Shown: positions 7,856-16,346, numbered from the stretch's first letter. The stretch is DNA of 64,000 nucleotides from Neorhizobium galegae (GCF_021391675.1 NZ_CP090096.1:496001-560000); one strand, 5' to 3'. Notes: generated by a model not told the origin, from the sequence alone. Numbers and translations are program-made.

Positions 7856-8159
7856 GCGCTCCGCGAGCAGAGCCAGACGTTAGCTTGGGTGCTGCGACCT
7901 TATCGGCCGATTGGGGGGCGAGGAATTCGCAATCCTCCTGCCGGGGACCGGCATCGACGCCGGCAGATCGTTGCCGATGGTATCCGGGTTGCTATTGCCG
8001 AGACCAAACTCTCGTTCGGCGAGGACCCGAGGCCCGATTTCAGCCAGCTTTGGAATCACCACACTGGCGCAGACCGATTGGCATTTCGAGGATATGCTTC
8101 TTCAGGCTGATAGCACACTCTCGAAGCGAAGACGGCGGGTCGCAATACGTGTCGCATAG
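7856..8159 (+). pseudogene. GGDEF-domain (diguanylate cyclase) remnant with several frameshifts
   Basis: Pieces of one GGDEF domain are found in alternating frames: ALREQSQTLAWVLRPY, then DLIGRLGGEEFAILLPGTG with the catalytic GGEEF, then QIVADGIRVAIAETKLSFGE, then ISASFGITTLAQTDWHFEDM to the stop at 8157-8159. At least three frame changes are required (near 7897, 7965 and 8040). The N-terminal sensor part is absent because the sequence abuts the RES toxin remnant. No functional protein can be made; this is a decayed cyclic-di-GMP synthase gene. Confidence 0.75.
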
Positions 8160-8290
8160 CCTTGCCACGGCCGAGCGATCTGCGAAAACGGGCTTGAAGG
8201 CGAACGGCACGCCGTCAGGCGTGCGCCCAGCTGGCTATCAGCGTGAAAAGACATCCGCCAGAGTACCGCTAATGCGCAGTGGGACTCGGG

Positions 8291-8450
8291 TGTGAATCAG
8301 CGTCGAAGGTTGACCCTATAACCGGTCCCGTAAAGCCTTGATCTACTGAGATGAAATGCAGATCGGGTAGGGTCACGTTCGCCACCGATGATGGTCCCGC
8401 CCTCGTTGCGAGTTTGCAAATAAAGTCAGGCGCTTACCGCCTTTTCAAAC
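8291..8450 (+). repeat. MITE-like inverted-repeat element, copy 2 (right end lost)
   Basis: The left end TGTGAATCAGCGTCGAAGG and the interior through CTTTTCAAA match the other copies, but the sequence diverges at about 8450 and the right inverted end is missing. It is the most diverged of the four copies, which suggests an older, truncated insertion. Confidence 0.75.
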
Positions 8451-8793
8451 GCGGCGACTGTCAGGATGGGATTCGTATTGCCTCATTAGAGAATGTTTTC
8501 GAACAAACCGCATATTGCCTCACCGAAATGCTCCCTTCGCGGTTACGTTTGCTGCGTCGCTATGCCAACACCACCGCCGCAGCTTACATTCCAATACTGA
8601 ACGGGTCTTTTTCACTTTGTGTGATGGTGGAATTTGCTGTGGGTGAAATGCTGGACGCCGTACGGGCCGAGGAGAATTCCGGTGAAGTAGCGGCCACGCA
8701 GAGATCAGATCAGCTGATTGAAGACGATCAAATGGGCGTTCTATGGCAGAAGTGGCCCGGAGCATGGTAGCAGAACGCATGCTACCGCTCAAT
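8451..8793. other. Non-coding stretch between element copies 2 and 3
   Basis: No convincing gene or domain was found on either strand in these ~340 bases. A short inverted repeat GGTAGC...GCTACC lies at about 8766-8787. The stretch is probably decayed DNA, less GC-rich than neighbouring genes. Confidence 0.5.
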
Positions 8794-8982
8794 TGTGAAT
8801 CAGCGCCGAAGGTTAACCCCTATGATCGGGCCCGTAAACTCTTGATCTACTGAGATGAAATGCAGATCGGGTGGGGTCGCGATCGGCGCCGATGATGACC
8901 CCGCCCTCGTTGCGAGTTTACAAGTAAAGTCGGGCGCTTGCAGCCTTTTCAAAAGGGGATCAGCCTTCGGTGCTGTTTCACA
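8794..8982 (+). repeat. MITE-like inverted-repeat element, copy 3
   Basis: Full-length copy with left end TGTGAATCAGCGCCGAAGG and right end CCTTCGGTGCTGTTTCACA, which pair imperfectly as inverted repeats. It shares the interior ATCGGCGCCGAT palindrome and the MKCRSGGV-type short frame with the other copies. It stands ~180 bases upstream of the FabMG-like gene and could affect its expression. No target duplication is seen. Confidence 0.8.
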
Positions 8983-9161
8983 CGCCGATCTCCAATGGCC
9001 TCGGCATTTCGCCGCATTGCAGGAACAGCAGAGACCGACTTCACGTTTTGAAATGAACGGTCACCGAAAATGAGTTCCCATTCTGTGCCAGTGCGGTCAT
9101 GTCTTTGTGAAAGCTCGTATGAGCCACTGCTCGACGACACACGAATCAAAGAGCTGACAGC

Positions 9162-10541
9162 ATGGAAAATCCGGTTGCACTGAATCGTCTTTCCGAGAAC
9201 ACGGTCTTCCGTAAAGGCGATGTTTTCGTACTCTTCGGCGAACTGTTCGGCCGCGGATACGCCACCGGCTTGCTCGAGGAAGCCAGACGGGCTGGAATGG
9301 AGATTGTGGGGATTACCGTCGGGCGGCGCGACGAGAACAACGCGCTGCGGCCACTCGACGCCGAGGAACTGTCTTCGGCGGAGGCCCGGCTGGGCGGCAG
9401 GATCATCAACATACCTCTTATGGCGGGTTTCGATCTCGATGCGCCCGCAGACGGCCCAACTCCCACCGATCTCCTGGCAAAGATGACGCTTGAGAGCTGG
9501 GAACACGACAAGCTCGACTGGGACTATGTCGGGCAATGCCGCGACATCGCCACTGCGCGTTTTACGGAGTCGCTTTCAAAAGTCATGACCGTTCTCGACG
9601 GAATGATCGCCGCTGGCCGCAATGTTTTCTTCGCCCACACAATGGCCGGGGGCATCCCGAAGGCGAAGGTATTCTTGGTCGTCGCCAATCGAATCTACAA
9701 GGGGACCGCAGCCCGCCACATGTCGTCGCAGACCTTGCTCGACAGTGACATGGGAAAACTCATCCTGCAGAATTTTGACGACGTCTCCGCAAACACCTTT
9801 CGCCATCTCATTGATTTCAGCGCGGCGATCCGCGAGCGCGTGGAAGCTTCGGGCGGTCAAATACGATACACGGCCTATGGTTACCACGGATCCGCGGTCC
9901 TCGTTGACGGAAGCTATCGTTGGCAGACCTACACCAACTACACCCAGGGTTATGCGAAGATGCGGCTCGAAGGCATTGCAGAGGAAGCCTGGGCGACAGG
10001 GATCAAGGCAACTGTCTATAACTGTCCCGAAATCCGGACCAATTCGTCCGATGTGTTCACGGGTATCGAGCTGCCCCTGATACCGCTGCTGCTTGCGTTG
10101 AAGAAAGAAAACGGTGGCCAATGGGCAGACGAACAGTGGCAGGCCTGCCAGCAGCTTCTGGCAGACGGCTTAACCATGAAGGATGTGTTCCGGAAGATCA
10201 CCGACATGCAGGCCAGCGAGGTCATGCGACCGTTCTATGACTTTTCGGCATGGCCCATGGCAAACAGCCAGGCACAGGCCGATTTGACCATCGGCACGTC
10301 CAACGAGATCACCCAGATGCATCGGGATAGCAAGTTGATGATCAGCGACCTCCTGAGCGGTCTCGTTGTGAAGGCAACCGGGCAGCTCATTTTTGGCGAA
10401 TCTTCCGAACCCTCCGGTCCCGTCCTGTGGCTCAATCACGATATCGTGGCTCGGCGACTTAACGCTTCCCACCCGCATTCGAAGTCTCCCGCGCCGCTTA
10501 TCGCGCAGGGAATGGAATCCTCGCACCTTGAGATGGCGTGA
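9162..10541 (+). CDS. Putative enoyl-ACP reductase of the FabMG family
   Basis: The 459-residue protein has an N-terminal nucleotide-binding-like region (VFVLFGELFGRGYATGLLEE near residues 22-41, then MEIVGITVGRR) and conserved segments such as FFAHTMAGGIPKAKVF, YTAYGYHGSAVLVDGSYRWQ and ATVYNCPEIRTNSSDVF. I associate this pattern and length with the FabMG enoyl-ACP reductase family, which catalyses the last step of fatty acid elongation and has been linked to triclosan tolerance; this is from memory and not checked. It stands alone between element copy 3 and the redox operon, with a terminator after it. A role as spare FabI substitute is inferred. It could instead be a reductase of unknown substrate. 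Confidence 0.6.
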   Translation: MENPVALNRLSENTVFRKGDVFVLFGELFGRGYATGLLEEARRAGMEIVGITVGRRDENNALRPLDAEELSSAEARLGGRIINIPLMAGFDLDAPADGPTPTDLLAKMTLESWEHDKLDWDYVGQCRDIATARFTESLSKVMTVLDGMIAAGRNVFFAHTMAGGIPKAKVFLVVANRIYKGTAARHMSSQTLLDSDMGKLILQNFDDVSANTFRHLIDFSAAIRERVEASGGQIRYTAYGYHGSAVLVDGSYRWQTYTNYTQGYAKMRLEGIAEEAWATGIKATVYNCPEIRTNSSDVFTGIELPLIPLLLALKKENGGQWADEQWQACQQLLADGLTMKDVFRKITDMQASEVMRPFYDFSAWPMANSQAQADLTIGTSNEITQMHRDSKLMISDLLSGLVVKATGQLIFGESSEPSGPVLWLNHDIVARRLNASHPHSKSPAPLIAQGMESSHLEMA

Positions 10542-10548
10542 CGGCTTC

Positions 10549-10576
10549 CCAGCTTAGCTTGGAAGCTGGCTGTTTT
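10549..10576 (+). terminator. Likely rho-independent terminator of the FabMG-like gene
   Basis: A 7-bp stem CCAGCTT / AAGCTGG with a 7-base loop is followed by CTGTTTT. It starts eight bases after the stop codon at 10541. Confidence 0.6.
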
Positions 10577-10688
10577 GGGTATGAAGCGACGAAGCTTGCG
10601 ACAGGAATGCGCCCTCGACTGACATTTGCAGGCCCTCCAACGAGTTCCGAAAGCTGTCCTTGCTGCAGACTGGCGCAGCGTGCAGCAG

Positions 10689-10711
10689 CCCGGCCTCCAT
10701 GGGAGGCCGGG
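10689..10711. terminator. Perfect GC-rich hairpin between convergent genes
   Basis: A perfect 10-bp inverted repeat CCCGGCCTCC / GGAGGCCGGG with a 3-base loop lies between the FabMG-like gene and the minus-strand methyltransferase remnant. There is no long T tract on either side, so termination is inferred from position and stem strength only. Confidence 0.5.
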
Positions 10712-10735
10712 TTGAAGTTGGCGCCGGGGGACCTG

Positions 10736-11367
10736 TCAGGGCTTCACGAACCGATAGACGAAGCGATCGGTCGCGCCCTGGATCGAGGGATCGAACACCT
10801 TGGTCGAGTGTGGATCGTCCTTGTTCGCGAGTATGGTACTTTCGGCGTCCAGTACGAAGCCGGCCGCCTCCACCTCCTCGCGGACGGAGGCAGGGTCGAT
10901 CCGATGCAGCGACTGGGCGTCGCCCGAGCCTGCTCCGGCCGTGGCGGCGTGATCGACGACGACGTAGAACCCACCAGGCTTGAGCCGCTCGTAGACGGCC
11001 CGATTGAAGTCGGCCGCCGTCGCGCCCTTGGCCTGGATCAGCGCGGTGTGGAGATCGTGGTAGAACAGGTGCAGCCACACGACGTCCGCTGGCGGCGTGG
11101 CCTCCGGCATCGCCACGAGGTCCGCCGAGACGGCTTCGATGTTCGCTTGGCCCGGCTCCTTCGCAAGCGTCCGCATGCGGCCGACCGGATCGTTCTTGAA
11201 GTGAGCGACTTCGGCCGGCACGAAGCTGGTGACCCGTCCTTCGCGTCCCACGACGTCGGAGAACAGGCGCGTCCAGTCGCCGTCGCCTGGGTAAACGTCG
11301 ATGACGGTGAGCCCGTATCCACTCGTGCGAACCGGATCAACTCGGATAATATGGATTGGTCGTACAT
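10736..11367 (-). pseudogene. Class I SAM-dependent methyltransferase, frameshifted
   Basis: The N-terminus MYDQSILSELIRFARVDTG starts at ATG 11367 with GGAG upstream, and the remainder continues in another frame as LTVIDVYPGDGDWTRLFSD, then VTSFVPAEVAHFKNDPVGRM and the C-terminal KVFDPSIQGATDRFVYRF. The DVYPGDGDW segment is the SAM-binding glycine loop. The whole span is 632 bases, one short of a multiple of three, so a single-base deletion near 11325 explains the break. An open frame of 171 residues remains downstream (10736-11251) but lacks the SAM-binding loop. It is the last gene of the LysR-linked redox operon. A sequencing error is possible. Confidence 0.75.
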
Positions 11368-11470
11368 AAGCATCTCCTTCAGTGTCAGCATTCGATGGGT
11401 GGGGCGTGAGAGCGGTCGATCTACGGCTGATCCACCGTCTAGCCCGACCCGATCGCCGCAGAGTCCCGCT

Positions 11471-11884
11471 CTACTTAGGTCCGGACGCATCCATCCGCGC
11501 GGCCCGCGCCAGTGCTTGCGTGTCGACATATTCCCGGATGTTGGTCAGTCTGCCGTCCCGGACCGTGATGGCGAAGACCCAGTCGTCCTCGAACGTCTTG
11601 TTCGTCGCTTTGATCCTTCCCCTCGCGAAGCCGACGACGAGGACCCGGTCTCCTTGCGCCACGAACTCCCGAGGTTCCGTGGACGTTTCTAACGACGTGG
11701 ACGACGTCTCAAGCAAATTCGCCAGCCCCGCGTGTCCGCGATGCGTTCCGGCCAGCGGCCAGTCCTCGCCCGGAATGACCCACTCGATGTCTTCGGCGAC
11801 CAGTGACAGCAGAGCCTCCCTATCGCCGCGGCCGATCGCCGCGAAGAAGTCCTCCACGGTCTGGATGTTCTTCTCAATGCTCAT
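11471..11884 (-). CDS. NTF2-like / SnoaL-like family protein
   Basis: The 137-residue protein is a small alpha+beta cone-fold protein of the nuclear transport factor 2 / SnoaL superfamily. Visible features are the N-terminal helix TVEDFFAAIGRGDREALLSL, the strand WVIPGEDWPLAGTHRGHAG and a long beta-sheet region ending DGRLTNIREYVD. Such proteins serve as isomerases, hydrolases or ligand-binding partners in redox pathways; the substrate is unknown. The start is fixed by GGAG upstream of ATG 11884. The same frame is open upstream through a pirin fragment, so a fused product is possible but unlikely. A truncated second copy of its 5' end occurs at 12813-12911. Confidence 0.85.
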   Translation of the reverse strand: MSIEKNIQTVEDFFAAIGRGDREALLSLVAEDIEWVIPGEDWPLAGTHRGHAGLANLLETSSTSLETSTEPREFVAQGDRVLVVGFARGRIKATNKTFEDDWVFAITVRDGRLTNIREYVDTQALARAARMDASGPK

Positions 11885-11929
11885 GGGACTTTCTCCTTTT
11901 CGCACGGATCGGTTAGCGCTCGATCCGGT

Positions 11930-12106
11930 GCCGCGATGTGGGTGAAAAGGGAATATCCCCTGGGGCGTCCAATCCTCGGCCATCAGGACGAAGGGATCGG
12001 CGAACGCGGTGTCCGGTGCGTCGATCGAACGGCGAGCGCGACGTCCGGCGACTTTTCCCGACACGAACTGGGGGTCCTCGATGCGCGCTATTTCTCGAAC
12101 AAACAT
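11930..12106 (-). pseudogene. Truncated pirin-family gene (N-terminal 59 codons)
   Basis: Reading from ATG 12106 gives MFVREIARIEDPQFVSGKV, then RRSIDAPDTAFADPFVLMAE and FPFHPHRG. This is the N-terminus of a pirin-type cupin, including the metal-site HPHRG, but the normal continuation (FETVTY-like strand) is missing. After HPHRG the frame runs straight into the NTF2-like gene leader. A deletion joined the two genes. Pirin quercetinase-like activity is not expected from this piece. Confidence 0.7.
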
Positions 12107-12186
12107 CGGTTTGGGGTGTTCATCCTGAATCCCACTGAAACGGCGACGAATTCGCTGACTCACAATGCACGCGGCTCAAGTTTTTC

Positions 12187-12816
12187 TTACCGAACGATCC
12201 GGCGGACGAAGTGCAATTCAACAGCGGATAGAGGGCCGCCGAGCTGTTGCATCGTACCGCCGTCCGCGAGAGAGCCGAGGTCGAGCGCGACCAAGCCAGT
12301 CGAATCGATAAGTTCGACCACGAGCGCCTTGGCATCGCGATCGTCTCCTGACACGAACAGTACAGTCTTCGGCTTCTGTGGCGAGAAATCCTGTATCCAA
12401 GCCATCGGCATATTACTGATCGACTTCACCAGCCTGGCCCCGGGCGCCATTGCGGCGACTGTCTCGCTCGACGTGCGGCCCTCCAACGCGGCAATCGATC
12501 TCGCTACGCCGGCAGCGCTGATGTCCGGTTTATCGCCCACGTGGGCGTTCGTCCCGTCGACGAGTATGCGGCCGCGCCAGTTGGTTCCCTTGAGCGCCTC
12601 CGGCGCATCCGCCCAATTCGTGGCCAGGATCACAACATCGCATTCCGCAGCTTCCTGCTTGGATTCTGCGCTGGCGGCCGGACCCAGATCGGCGACGAGC
12701 CCCGCCAACGCCTCCGGCCCCCGAGAACTGGACAGGGCGACCTCGTGGCCTCCGCCGATCAAATGACGACCGATGGTCGTAGCCATGCGACCAGCGCCGA
12801 TGAACCCAACTTTCAT
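12187..12816 (-). CDS. NAD(P)-binding reductase of the F420-dependent NADP oxidoreductase type (copy B)
   Basis: The 209-residue protein starts with the Rossmann fold MKVGFIGAGRMATTIGRHLI (GxGxxA-type loop at residues 6-11) followed by an SSSRGPEAL segment typical of NADP binding. The ILVDGTNAH and LVKSISNMP segments follow. This is the NADPH-dependent F420 reductase / NpdG-like fold; rhizobia lack F420, so a different acceptor is likely. ATG 12816 overlaps the stop of a small upstream stub (ATGA), which suggests translational coupling. A diverged relative (12978-13577) lies upstream in the same operon. Confidence 0.85.
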   Translation of the reverse strand: MKVGFIGAGRMATTIGRHLIGGGHEVALSSSRGPEALAGLVADLGPAASAESKQEAAECDVVILATNWADAPEALKGTNWRGRILVDGTNAHVGDKPDISAAGVARSIAALEGRTSSETVAAMAPGARLVKSISNMPMAWIQDFSPQKPKTVLFVSGDDRDAKALVVELIDSTGLVALDLGSLADGGTMQQLGGPLSAVELHFVRRIVR

Positions 12817-12911
12817 GACCGTTTCTCCCCGATCAAACGATGACTCAAGCAGCCGCGGCCGATCGCGGCGAGGAAGTCCATCACGGTCTGCACGTTCTTA
12901 TCTATGCTCAT
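12813..12911 (-). pseudogene. Truncated NTF2-like gene stub (32 codons)
   Basis: Starting at ATG 12911 behind GGAGGAAATTCCT, the stub reads MSIDKNVQTVMDFLAAIGRG and then departs to CLSHRLIGEKRS and a TGA. The first 20 residues closely match the N-terminus of the NTF2-like protein at 11884, so this is a partial duplicate joined to unrelated sequence. Its stop overlaps the start of the following reductase, so it may act as a leader peptide that couples translation. Confidence 0.7.
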
Positions 12912-12977
12912 AGGAATTTCCTCCATCTTGGTCGCACCGTATCGCGCCGCGTCCCTGCTGGTGGGACGTCGCGGTCA

Positions 12978-13577
12978 TCAGTCGAACTTGACCAAGTGCT
13001 GAAAGATCAGCCGACCCCAAGTGTTCCCGCGCGCCTGCATAAGCAGCCCGCCTTCCGAAAGCCCGCCAAGTTTGATCGGCGCGAAACCGAGATTTTCCGC
13101 GAGCGCAGCAATCTCCTCTGCGGCACCGTCATCGTCGCTCGCCAGGAACACGACTCGCTTGCCCCCATGTTCGGCCGGATCTTGGTCAAGGGTGGCAGCG
13201 AGCAAATGGTTGAAGCCCTTGACCAGTTTTGCACCGGTGAAGGCCTGCGCGACGAACTTGGAAGAAGGTTGTCCTCCCAGGTCTTCCGGGGGCACGCCGT
13301 AGGCGTTGGTCACATCGATGATGGTCTTCCCCTGCCAGGTGGACAGCGCCTTCGCGACGTCGCGGTGCGCCTCGAAACGGACAGCCACGAAGATGATGTC
13401 CGCCTTGACGGCTTCCGGCAGTGTTTTGGCAATGACCTTGGGGCCGATCGCGGCCGCTTCGGATGCAAAGCTTGTCGGGTCGCGCGTGGTTGCCACGGAC
13501 ACTTCGATGCCCTTCCGGGCAAACGCCTTGGCAAGAGCGTGGCCGATCTTGCCGAAGCCAATAATTGCATAGCTCAT
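12978..13577 (-). CDS. NAD(P)-binding reductase of the F420-dependent NADP oxidoreductase type (copy A)
   Basis: The 199-residue protein has the Rossmann start MSYAIIGFGKIGHALAKAFA with a GFGKIG loop and an ATTRDP segment that may bind the NADP phosphate, then IIDVTNAYG and LVKGFNHLLA, and a conserved end GLLMQARGNTWGRLIFQ. It resembles NpdG-like reductases of about 200 residues. The start at 13577 is supported by GGAGAAG upstream. It follows an SDR gene by 31 bases and is a diverged paralog of the gene at 12187. The substrate is unknown; the operon as a whole suggests detoxification or reduction of a small carbonyl compound. Confidence 0.85.
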   Translation of the reverse strand: MSYAIIGFGKIGHALAKAFARKGIEVSVATTRDPTSFASEAAAIGPKVIAKTLPEAVKADIIFVAVRFEAHRDVAKALSTWQGKTIIDVTNAYGVPPEDLGGQPSSKFVAQAFTGAKLVKGFNHLLAATLDQDPAEHGGKRVVFLASDDDGAAEEIAALAENLGFAPIKLGGLSEGGLLMQARGNTWGRLIFQHLVKFD

Positions 13578-13608
13578 GATGCTTCTCCGATCCTGTGTTA
13601 ACGCCGGG

Positions 13609-14361
13609 TCAGACCTGCGCCCAACCACCATCGACGGCGAGATCCACGCCGGTGATGTAGGAGCTTTCATCGGAGGCGAGGAAGGTGACGGCTGCCGCAA
13701 TTTCCTCTGGCTTGCCCCTGCGACCCATGGGGATCTGTGCAGCAAACTGGGCGACCGCCTGCTCGGCCTGCTCAGCGGTAAGGCCGGTCGTTGTTGCCAG
13801 GGCGGGAGTCTCGATCGCGCCAGGGCTCATCGTATTGACGCGGATATTGCGGTCCTTCAGCTCTTGGGTCCAAGACCGCGAGAAGCTGCGAACAGCCGCC
13901 TTGCTTGCTGCGTAGGTGCTGAACGCTGGCAGCCCCATCACATTCGAGACCGAAGAGTTCAGAATGATCGATCCGCCGTCTTTGAAGATGGGAAGGGCCT
14001 TCTGCACCGTAAAGAACAACCCCTTCACGTTCACATCGAAGGTCTGGTCAAAATGGGCCTCGGTCGCGACTGCGAGCGGCGCGACTGTCCCTGCGCCCGC
14101 GTTTGCGAAGAGAATGTCGATGTGACCATGTTTCTCTTTCACGATGGCGTAGAGCCGGTCCAGATCTTCCAGGCGCGAGACGTCGCCCAGGACTGTTGTC
14201 ACGTTTCTGCCGATAAGGGCCGCGGCCTCTTGTAAGACTTTCTCGCGCCGCCCAACGATCACGACGGACGCACCTTCTTCCACGAAGCGCTTGGCTGTCG
14301 CCAGCCCGATCCCGCTGCTTCCGCCCGTGATGACTGCGATTTTACCTTCGAGTGCTTTCAT
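13609..14361 (-). CDS. SDR-family oxidoreductase (copy B)
   Basis: This is a classical short-chain dehydrogenase/reductase of 250 residues. Key motifs are the TGGSSGIG cofactor loop (about residues 12-19), NAGAG (about 89-93), the catalytic Ser in LNSSVSN and the YAASK active-site motif. The R-R pair after the second strand (VGRREK) suggests NADP(H). It ends with the VDGGW signature. It lies 50 bases after the first SDR and 31 before a reductase in the minus-strand operon. The substrate is unknown. Confidence 0.92.
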   Translation of the reverse strand: MKALEGKIAVITGGSSGIGLATAKRFVEEGASVVIVGRREKVLQEAAALIGRNVTTVLGDVSRLEDLDRLYAIVKEKHGHIDILFANAGAGTVAPLAVATEAHFDQTFDVNVKGLFFTVQKALPIFKDGGSIILNSSVSNVMGLPAFSTYAASKAAVRSFSRSWTQELKDRNIRVNTMSPGAIETPALATTTGLTAEQAEQAVAQFAAQIPMGRRGKPEEIAAAVTFLASDESSYITGVDLAVDGGWAQV

Positions 14362-14411
14362 AATCTTTTTTCCTTCGCTGTGTTTGAGCTAGGCGCGGAA
14401 CCGCGCCGGCG

Positions 14412-15146
14412 TCAGAGTTGCGCCAGGCCGCCGTCGACGGCGACTTCGCTGGCTGTCATGAAGCTGCTGTCCGACGACGCGAGAAAGGCGGCCACGGCCC
14501 CGATCTCCGCCGGATCGGCCATGCGCTGGAGCGGAGTCATCGCGCCGTAAGCCTTCTGGCCCTCTTCGCCCAGAGCTTCCTTGGCGAGTTCGGTCGCCGT
14601 CGCCCCCGGGGACAGCACGTTCACCCGAATGCCGGTGCCCTTCAGGTCCTCCGCCCAGGTGCGCGCGAGGTTTCGCACGGCCGCCTTGCTGGCGCTGTAG
14701 GCGGTGAACCCCGGGGCGCCGGTGGTTCCGGCGCTCGATCCGGTCAGAATGATCGAACCGCCCGAACCCATCAGGGGCAGGGCCTGCTGGACCGTGAAGA
14801 TCGTACCCTTCACGTTGGTGTCGAAGGCTTCGTCGATGTGTTCGGCGGTGATCTTGCCGAGCGCAAGCGGGCCTCCCGCCCCGGCATTGGCGAAGACGAT
14901 GTCGAGGGTGCCGCGCTCGGCCTTCACCGCCGTGTAGAGACGGTCGAGGTCGGCCGGATCGGAGACTGAGCCCTTCACCGCTCGGGCATTCGGCCCGAGC
15001 TCGGCGACGGCGGCGTCGAGCGCCTCCTGCCGGCGGCCGTAGATGAAGACGAAGGCGCCTTCCTCGATGAAGCGCTTGGCCGCAGCAAGGCCGATGCCCG
15101 TGGCGCCCCCGGTGATCACGGCCGTCTTTCCGTTCAGTCTGTTCAT
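14412..15146 (-). CDS. SDR-family oxidoreductase (copy A)
   Basis: The 244-residue classical SDR begins MNRLNGKTAVITGGATGIGL, has FANAGAGG, the catalytic Ser in LTGSSAGT and the YSASK motif, and ends AVDGGLAQL. It is similar to the next gene, so the pair arose by duplication. ATG 15146 is preferred because it opens just before the conserved core; an ATG nine bases upstream (15155) would add MDD. It is the first gene of the operon that diverges from the LysR regulator at 15414, which probably controls it. Confidence 0.92.
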   Translation of the reverse strand: MNRLNGKTAVITGGATGIGLAAAKRFIEEGAFVFIYGRRQEALDAAVAELGPNARAVKGSVSDPADLDRLYTAVKAERGTLDIVFANAGAGGPLALGKITAEHIDEAFDTNVKGTIFTVQQALPLMGSGGSIILTGSSAGTTGAPGFTAYSASKAAVRNLARTWAEDLKGTGIRVNVLSPGATATELAKEALGEEGQKAYGAMTPLQRMADPAEIGAVAAFLASSDSSFMTASEVAVDGGLAQL

Positions 15147-15363
15147 GTCATCCATCTTTCTGTTTCTGGCTCCGCGTTCATTGTTCGTGGGCGCCGTCTG
15201 AGCCTGAAGATGGTCCTTTTCCCGTCGTTCTGAGAGTGCGTGAGTTCGCACATCGGTGGTGCATAATCGATCCGGCCGAGCGCCGGTGACTGTGTCCCGC
15301 CTCGCCGCAAGACGTTTCGATGTACGCTGGCGCCGCTATGACGCTTGGCCATGCTGCGGTATG

Positions 15364-15376
15364 GTACGCTCCGTAC
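15364..15376. promoter_or_regulatory. Inverted repeat in the LysR-SDR control region
   Basis: The 13-bp inverted repeat GTACG-CTC-CGTAC lies 38-50 bases upstream of the LysR start and within the divergent control region. It is a plausible LysR autoregulatory site. No experiment supports it. Confidence 0.4.
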
Positions 15377-15413
15377 AGCTTGGGAAGCGCACCGAACGGT
15401 GCTGGAATGCACC

Positions 15414-16346
15414 ATGATCGACTGGGATGACGTTCGCTACTTTCTTGCCGCCGCACGGGGAGGCTCCGTGCGGGCCGCCGCCAAGGGCCTCGGAGTGAAC
15501 CATGCAACTGTGCTGCGACGGATCGCTCAGCTCGAGGAACGCCTCGGCGCGCAGATGTTCGAAAAGCAGCCGTCGGGCTACCGCCTGACGGCTGCGGGCG
15601 AGGAGGTTCTCGAGTTCGCCGTCCAGATGGAAGTTTCGTCGCAGCAGCTGGAGACACGCGTCTTCGGGCGCGATCAGAGCGTGCGCGGGCTTCTCCGGGT
15701 GACGTTGACACCGATCCTCGCGACACACCTGCTCATGCCCGACTTCGCCGATTTCGCGCGCCTGCATGCGGACATCGAGATGGAAATCCTGTCGTCCGGC
15801 GAACTGGCAAACCTGACCAACAGGGAGGCCGACGTCGCCATCCGCGTGGTCTACGACCGTAAAACGCTGCCGCTCAATCTTCACGGCCTGAAGGGACCCG
15901 AGGTGTTCGGCGGCGTCTACATATCTCGCGATCGACTGGCCGCATGGCGTGCGGGCGCGCCTGATCCCATTCGGTGGATCGTCATCAGCATGCATGGCAT
16001 TCCGGAGTGGGCGAGCGCAGGTGAGGTTCACACCACGGGGGTCCCCTTCAGGGTCACGGACGCCGCGGCGGAGATCGTTGCTGTACGACAAGGGCTGGGG
16101 ATCACGACGCTGCCGTGCTTCGTCGGAGATGCCGACCCCCTTTTGGTGAGGGTGCCGGGCACCGAGCGGCACATGTACGGAACGCTCTGGCTCCTCACAC
16201 AGGGGGAGACACGCAAGACGAAGCGCGTGCAGCTCATCACGGAGTTCGTATCCCACCGGCTCGCCGCCCATGCCCCGCTTCTCGCCGGGCTGTCTGTGAA
16301 TCAGCGCCGAAGGTTTCCCCCTATGACCGGGCCCGTAAATCCTTGA
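15414..16346 (+). CDS. LysR-family transcriptional regulator with element-encoded C-terminus
   Basis: The 310-residue regulator has the N-terminal winged helix (MIDWDDVRYFLAAARGGSVR, then AAKGLGVNHATVLRRI) and a C-terminal substrate-binding-like domain. It diverges from the SDR operon and probably controls it. The start is ATG 15414, which begins the standard LysR N-terminus. The inverted-repeat element copy 4 starts at 16295, so the last ~17 residues (from VNQRRRFPPM on) are encoded by the element and the stop TGA lies inside it. The native C-terminus has therefore been replaced; the effector domain looks otherwise complete, so the regulator may still work. Confidence 0.88.
   Translation: MIDWDDVRYFLAAARGGSVRAAAKGLGVNHATVLRRIAQLEERLGAQMFEKQPSGYRLTAAGEEVLEFAVQMEVSSQQLETRVFGRDQSVRGLLRVTLTPILATHLLMPDFADFARLHADIEMEILSSGELANLTNREADVAIRVVYDRKTLPLNLHGLKGPEVFGGVYISRDRLAAWRAGAPDPIRWIVISMHGIPEWASAGEVHTTGVPFRVTDAAAEIVAVRQGLGITTLPCFVGDADPLLVRVPGTERHMYGTLWLLTQGETRKTKRVQLITEFVSHRLAAHAPLLAGLSVNQRRRFPPMTGPVNP

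Noticed and set aside
4329..8451. Short frames beginning MKCRSGGV inside the elements as real small proteins
   Set aside because: They are present because the copies share sequence; codon changes between copies are not clearly synonymous and no ribosome binding site is conserved.
8451..8793. Another transposase or phage gene between copies 2 and 3
   Set aside because: No frame of useful length or motif was found.
11471..12106. A genuine pirin-NTF2 fusion protein
   Set aside because: The pirin part stops after HPHRG and the NTF2-like gene has its own GGAG and ATG, so read-through fusion is less likely.
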